A DNA stretch of 44,912 nt, taken from NCBI RefSeq assembly GCF_000467185.1, contig NZ_BATM01000054.1:1-44912 (forward strand). The letters are read 5' to 3'. Below the pieces are notes generated by a model. The model made no database searches and was not told where the DNA came from. It saw only the letters and a program-made list of their open reading frames with translations. Positions 43,504 to 44,912 of this stretch are shown piece by piece (positions within the stretch are counted from its first letter, which is position 1; each line of letters begins with the position of its first letter). This stretch comes from Vibrio ezurae NBRC 102218 (GTDB lineage Bacteria > Pseudomonadota > Gammaproteobacteria > Enterobacterales > Vibrionaceae). The translations under genes and the position numbers were made by a program.

Positions 43504-44621
43504 TACTGACCTACCTCACTGCCTTTTTTCCCTTTACCATCTTTGGCTTTTTTACTTTGAACGTCTTTCGCGTTTACATCTTTTACTTCGATGCCATCAC
43601 GCATGTTAACGATACCTTGTACCACGATGGTTTCACCAAGCTCGAGACCTTTCTCGATCACGACTTCGTTTTCAACGCGCGTACCTAAGAAGACTTCACG
43701 ACGCTCTGCACGGTTGTCTTTTCCGACCACGTACACAAAACGCTTCGTTCCTAAGTACTGCAATGCTTGAACAGGAATAATGGATGCTTCGATCTCTGGG
43801 AATTTCATGGTCGCTTTAACCAGCATGCCTGGTTTTAGTTTTTGATGATTATTATCAATAGAAATACGAACACGTAAATTTAGCGTATCAGGGTTTACTC
43901 TAGAATCGATGCCCTGCAAAGTGCCGGTAAAGACTTCATCACCCCATGCACTCGACACGGCTGAAACTGACATGCCAGTACGTAACATAGGTAAATAACT
44001 TTCTGGAACTTGTAAATCCAGTTCCATTTTAGTGGTGTTATCTAAGGTTAATAACTCAGTGCCTGAATTAACGAACTTACCTAAACTGAAATCAACAAAG
44101 CCAATATGGCCAGAAAATGGGGCAGTAAGTGTGCGTTCGTTCAGTTCGGCTTTAGCTGCGCTCAATCTAGCCTTTGCGATATCAACACTGGCTTTTTGAC
44201 CTTCAATCTCAGTCAAAGTGATGGCTGCGCTTTTTCTTAAACGTTCAAACTCGTTGAGCTTACGTTGCTCATCGTTTAAATACGCTTGAGCTTCGGCAAC
44301 CGTGGCTGAACTCTTATCTTTGCTCAGTTCAATCAATACTTGTCCTTTTCGGACACTTTGATTGGTTCTCACGGCAATACGTTCAATAGTGCCGCTGACC
44401 TCAGGTGCGATAATGACCGACTGCGAGGCTTGAAGTTTACCCACTAGGGCTAAAGTTTGTGAAATATGGTGAACACCGACTTCTTGAGTCGTAACTGCAA
44501 CATGAGAAGGTGCTTTCGGTTTATTTGCGAAAGAAGGAGTACAAAATAGGGCTCCAATAAGAAGAACCGTGGTTGGAGACAGTTTATTTGAGAATGGCTG
44601 GGAGATTTTTTTCATATTCAT
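43503..44621 (-). CDS. RND efflux periplasmic adaptor (MFP)
   Basis: A membrane-fusion protein of 372 residues when started at the ATG at 44621; an ATG at 44639 overlaps the ribosome-binding site GAGGA and is less likely. The signal region SPTTVLLIGALFCTPSFA leads to an alpha-helical hairpin flanked by lipoyl halves (ERIAVRTNQSVRKGQVLIEL and LTAPFSGHIGFVDFSLGKFV). A beta-barrel domain follows. The C-terminal tail is Lys/Gly-rich (KAKDGKGKKGSE). No lipobox Cys, so anchoring is probably by an uncleaved or cleaved signal. It pairs with the permease downstream; no outer-membrane channel gene is nearby, so TolC is presumed. Confidence 0.9.
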   Translation of the reverse strand: MNMKKISQPFSNKLSPTTVLLIGALFCTPSFANKPKAPSHVAVTTQEVGVHHISQTLALVGKLQASQSVIIAPEVSGTIERIAVRTNQSVRKGQVLIELSKDKSSATVAEAQAYLNDEQRKLNEFERLRKSAAITLTEIEGQKASVDIAKARLSAAKAELNERTLTAPFSGHIGFVDFSLGKFVNSGTELLTLDNTTKMELDLQVPESYLPMLRTGMSVSAVSSAWGDEVFTGTLQGIDSRVNPDTLNLRVRISIDNNHQKLKPGMLVKATMKFPEIEASIIPVQALQYLGTKRFVYVVGKDNRAERREVFLGTRVENEVVIEKGLELGETIVVQGIVNMRDGIEVKDVNAKDVQSKKAKDGKGKKGSEVGQ

Positions 44622-44912
44622 AATTGTTATTGTCCTCATCTGCGCGCCATTTTATCAGCTGAAAGTGACAGTAACGTCAATCAATGTAAAGTATTTCCAT
44701 TTCATCTCACTATATGACTAATTTTATTCGAAAATAATATGCAACTACCCCCTCAAACAAGCAAGAAAGTGACGGTTTTTAGCCATTCCGAGCAAAATTC
44801 GGGCATATGAACTGTTTTTTTAAGAAAATCCTTTACAGAAAAACTCCGTCTGGATATCATTCGCACCGAACTTGAGGAGAGAGTTGGGAAAACGATTCTT
44901 AAGTATAAAAAC
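44622..44912. other. Right-edge region
   Basis: Contains the promoter of the RND operon. Near the very end one plus-strand frame reads LRLDIIRTELEERVGKTILK without a start codon in view, and GAGGAGA at 44874-44880 looks like a ribosome-binding site. A gene may begin at or just beyond the edge; this cannot be settled here. Confidence 0.35.

Noticed and set aside
1..44912. CRISPR arrays, integrases, insertion sequences or tRNA genes
   Set aside because: I looked for regularly spaced repeats, transposase motifs and tRNA-like cloverleaf segments and saw none; the only mobile-looking sequences are the short ATACCA repeats.

Overview
The window looks like chromosomal DNA from a marine member of the Vibrionaceae (probably Vibrio or a close relative). 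The basis is two very large secreted GH18 chitinases, a DUF3622 protein, DUF945 and DUF1244 proteins, copies of a Vibrio-type interspersed repeat that begins ATACCA, a PutP symporter, and the gammaproteobacterial 4.5S RNA - alkyltransferase-like protein - TesB neighbourhood. GC content appears moderate (low to mid 40s by eye), with AT-rich intergenic stretches. The species call is inference; no rRNA gene is present.

Layout. 0.5-3.9 kb: an lrgA/lrgB-type membrane pair, a divergent LysR regulator, a VOC-fold protein and a Zur-like Fur regulator. 4-13.7 kb: a 1219-residue multidomain chitinase, a YdjM-like membrane protein and a 1232-residue lipoprotein with three Cys-containing InlB-like repeats and a HExxH zinc-protease motif. 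13.7-18.9 kb: a three-gene minus-strand operon with a heterodimeric ABC exporter (MdlA/MdlB-like, one degenerate ATP site) and a eukaryotic-type glutathione synthetase homologue. 19.3-23.3 kb: DUF3622, a SigZ-like ECF sigma factor, an overlapping two-gene operon of FtsZ paralogues, and an RluA-type pseudouridine synthase. 23.3-28.8 kb: small envelope proteins, a 242-residue beta-barrel with an upstream LysR gene, a DUF945 protein and a lipoprotein. 29-31.4 kb: 4.5S SRP RNA, a membrane protein, an alkyltransferase-like protein and TesB. 31.8-35 kb: PutP, an Lrp-type regulator and a cysteine synthase-fold PLP enzyme. 35.7-40.3 kb: a Serratia ChiA-like chitinase with PKD-type and chitin-binding modules, DUF1244, a small barrel and an AlkA-type glycosylase. 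40.4-44.6 kb: an RND efflux pair.

The strongest candidate for an undescribed system is the FtsZ-paralogue pair at 20485-22280. The first gene keeps the GTP-binding T1 and T4 loops and the catalytic T7 loop but ends at the globular core, with no C-terminal tail. The second has lost the T4 glycine loop but keeps the T7 aspartates. This suggests a heteromeric tubulin-like filament of one nucleotide-binding and one nucleotide-dead subunit, with a 17-bp perfect palindrome just upstream that could be its operator. The second candidate is the ABC exporter plus eukaryotic-type glutathione synthetase operon, which could make and export a glutathione-like gamma-glutamyl or thiol peptide. The third is the large HEKSH lipoprotein.

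All family calls are from reading the sequences. No database search or structure prediction was run.
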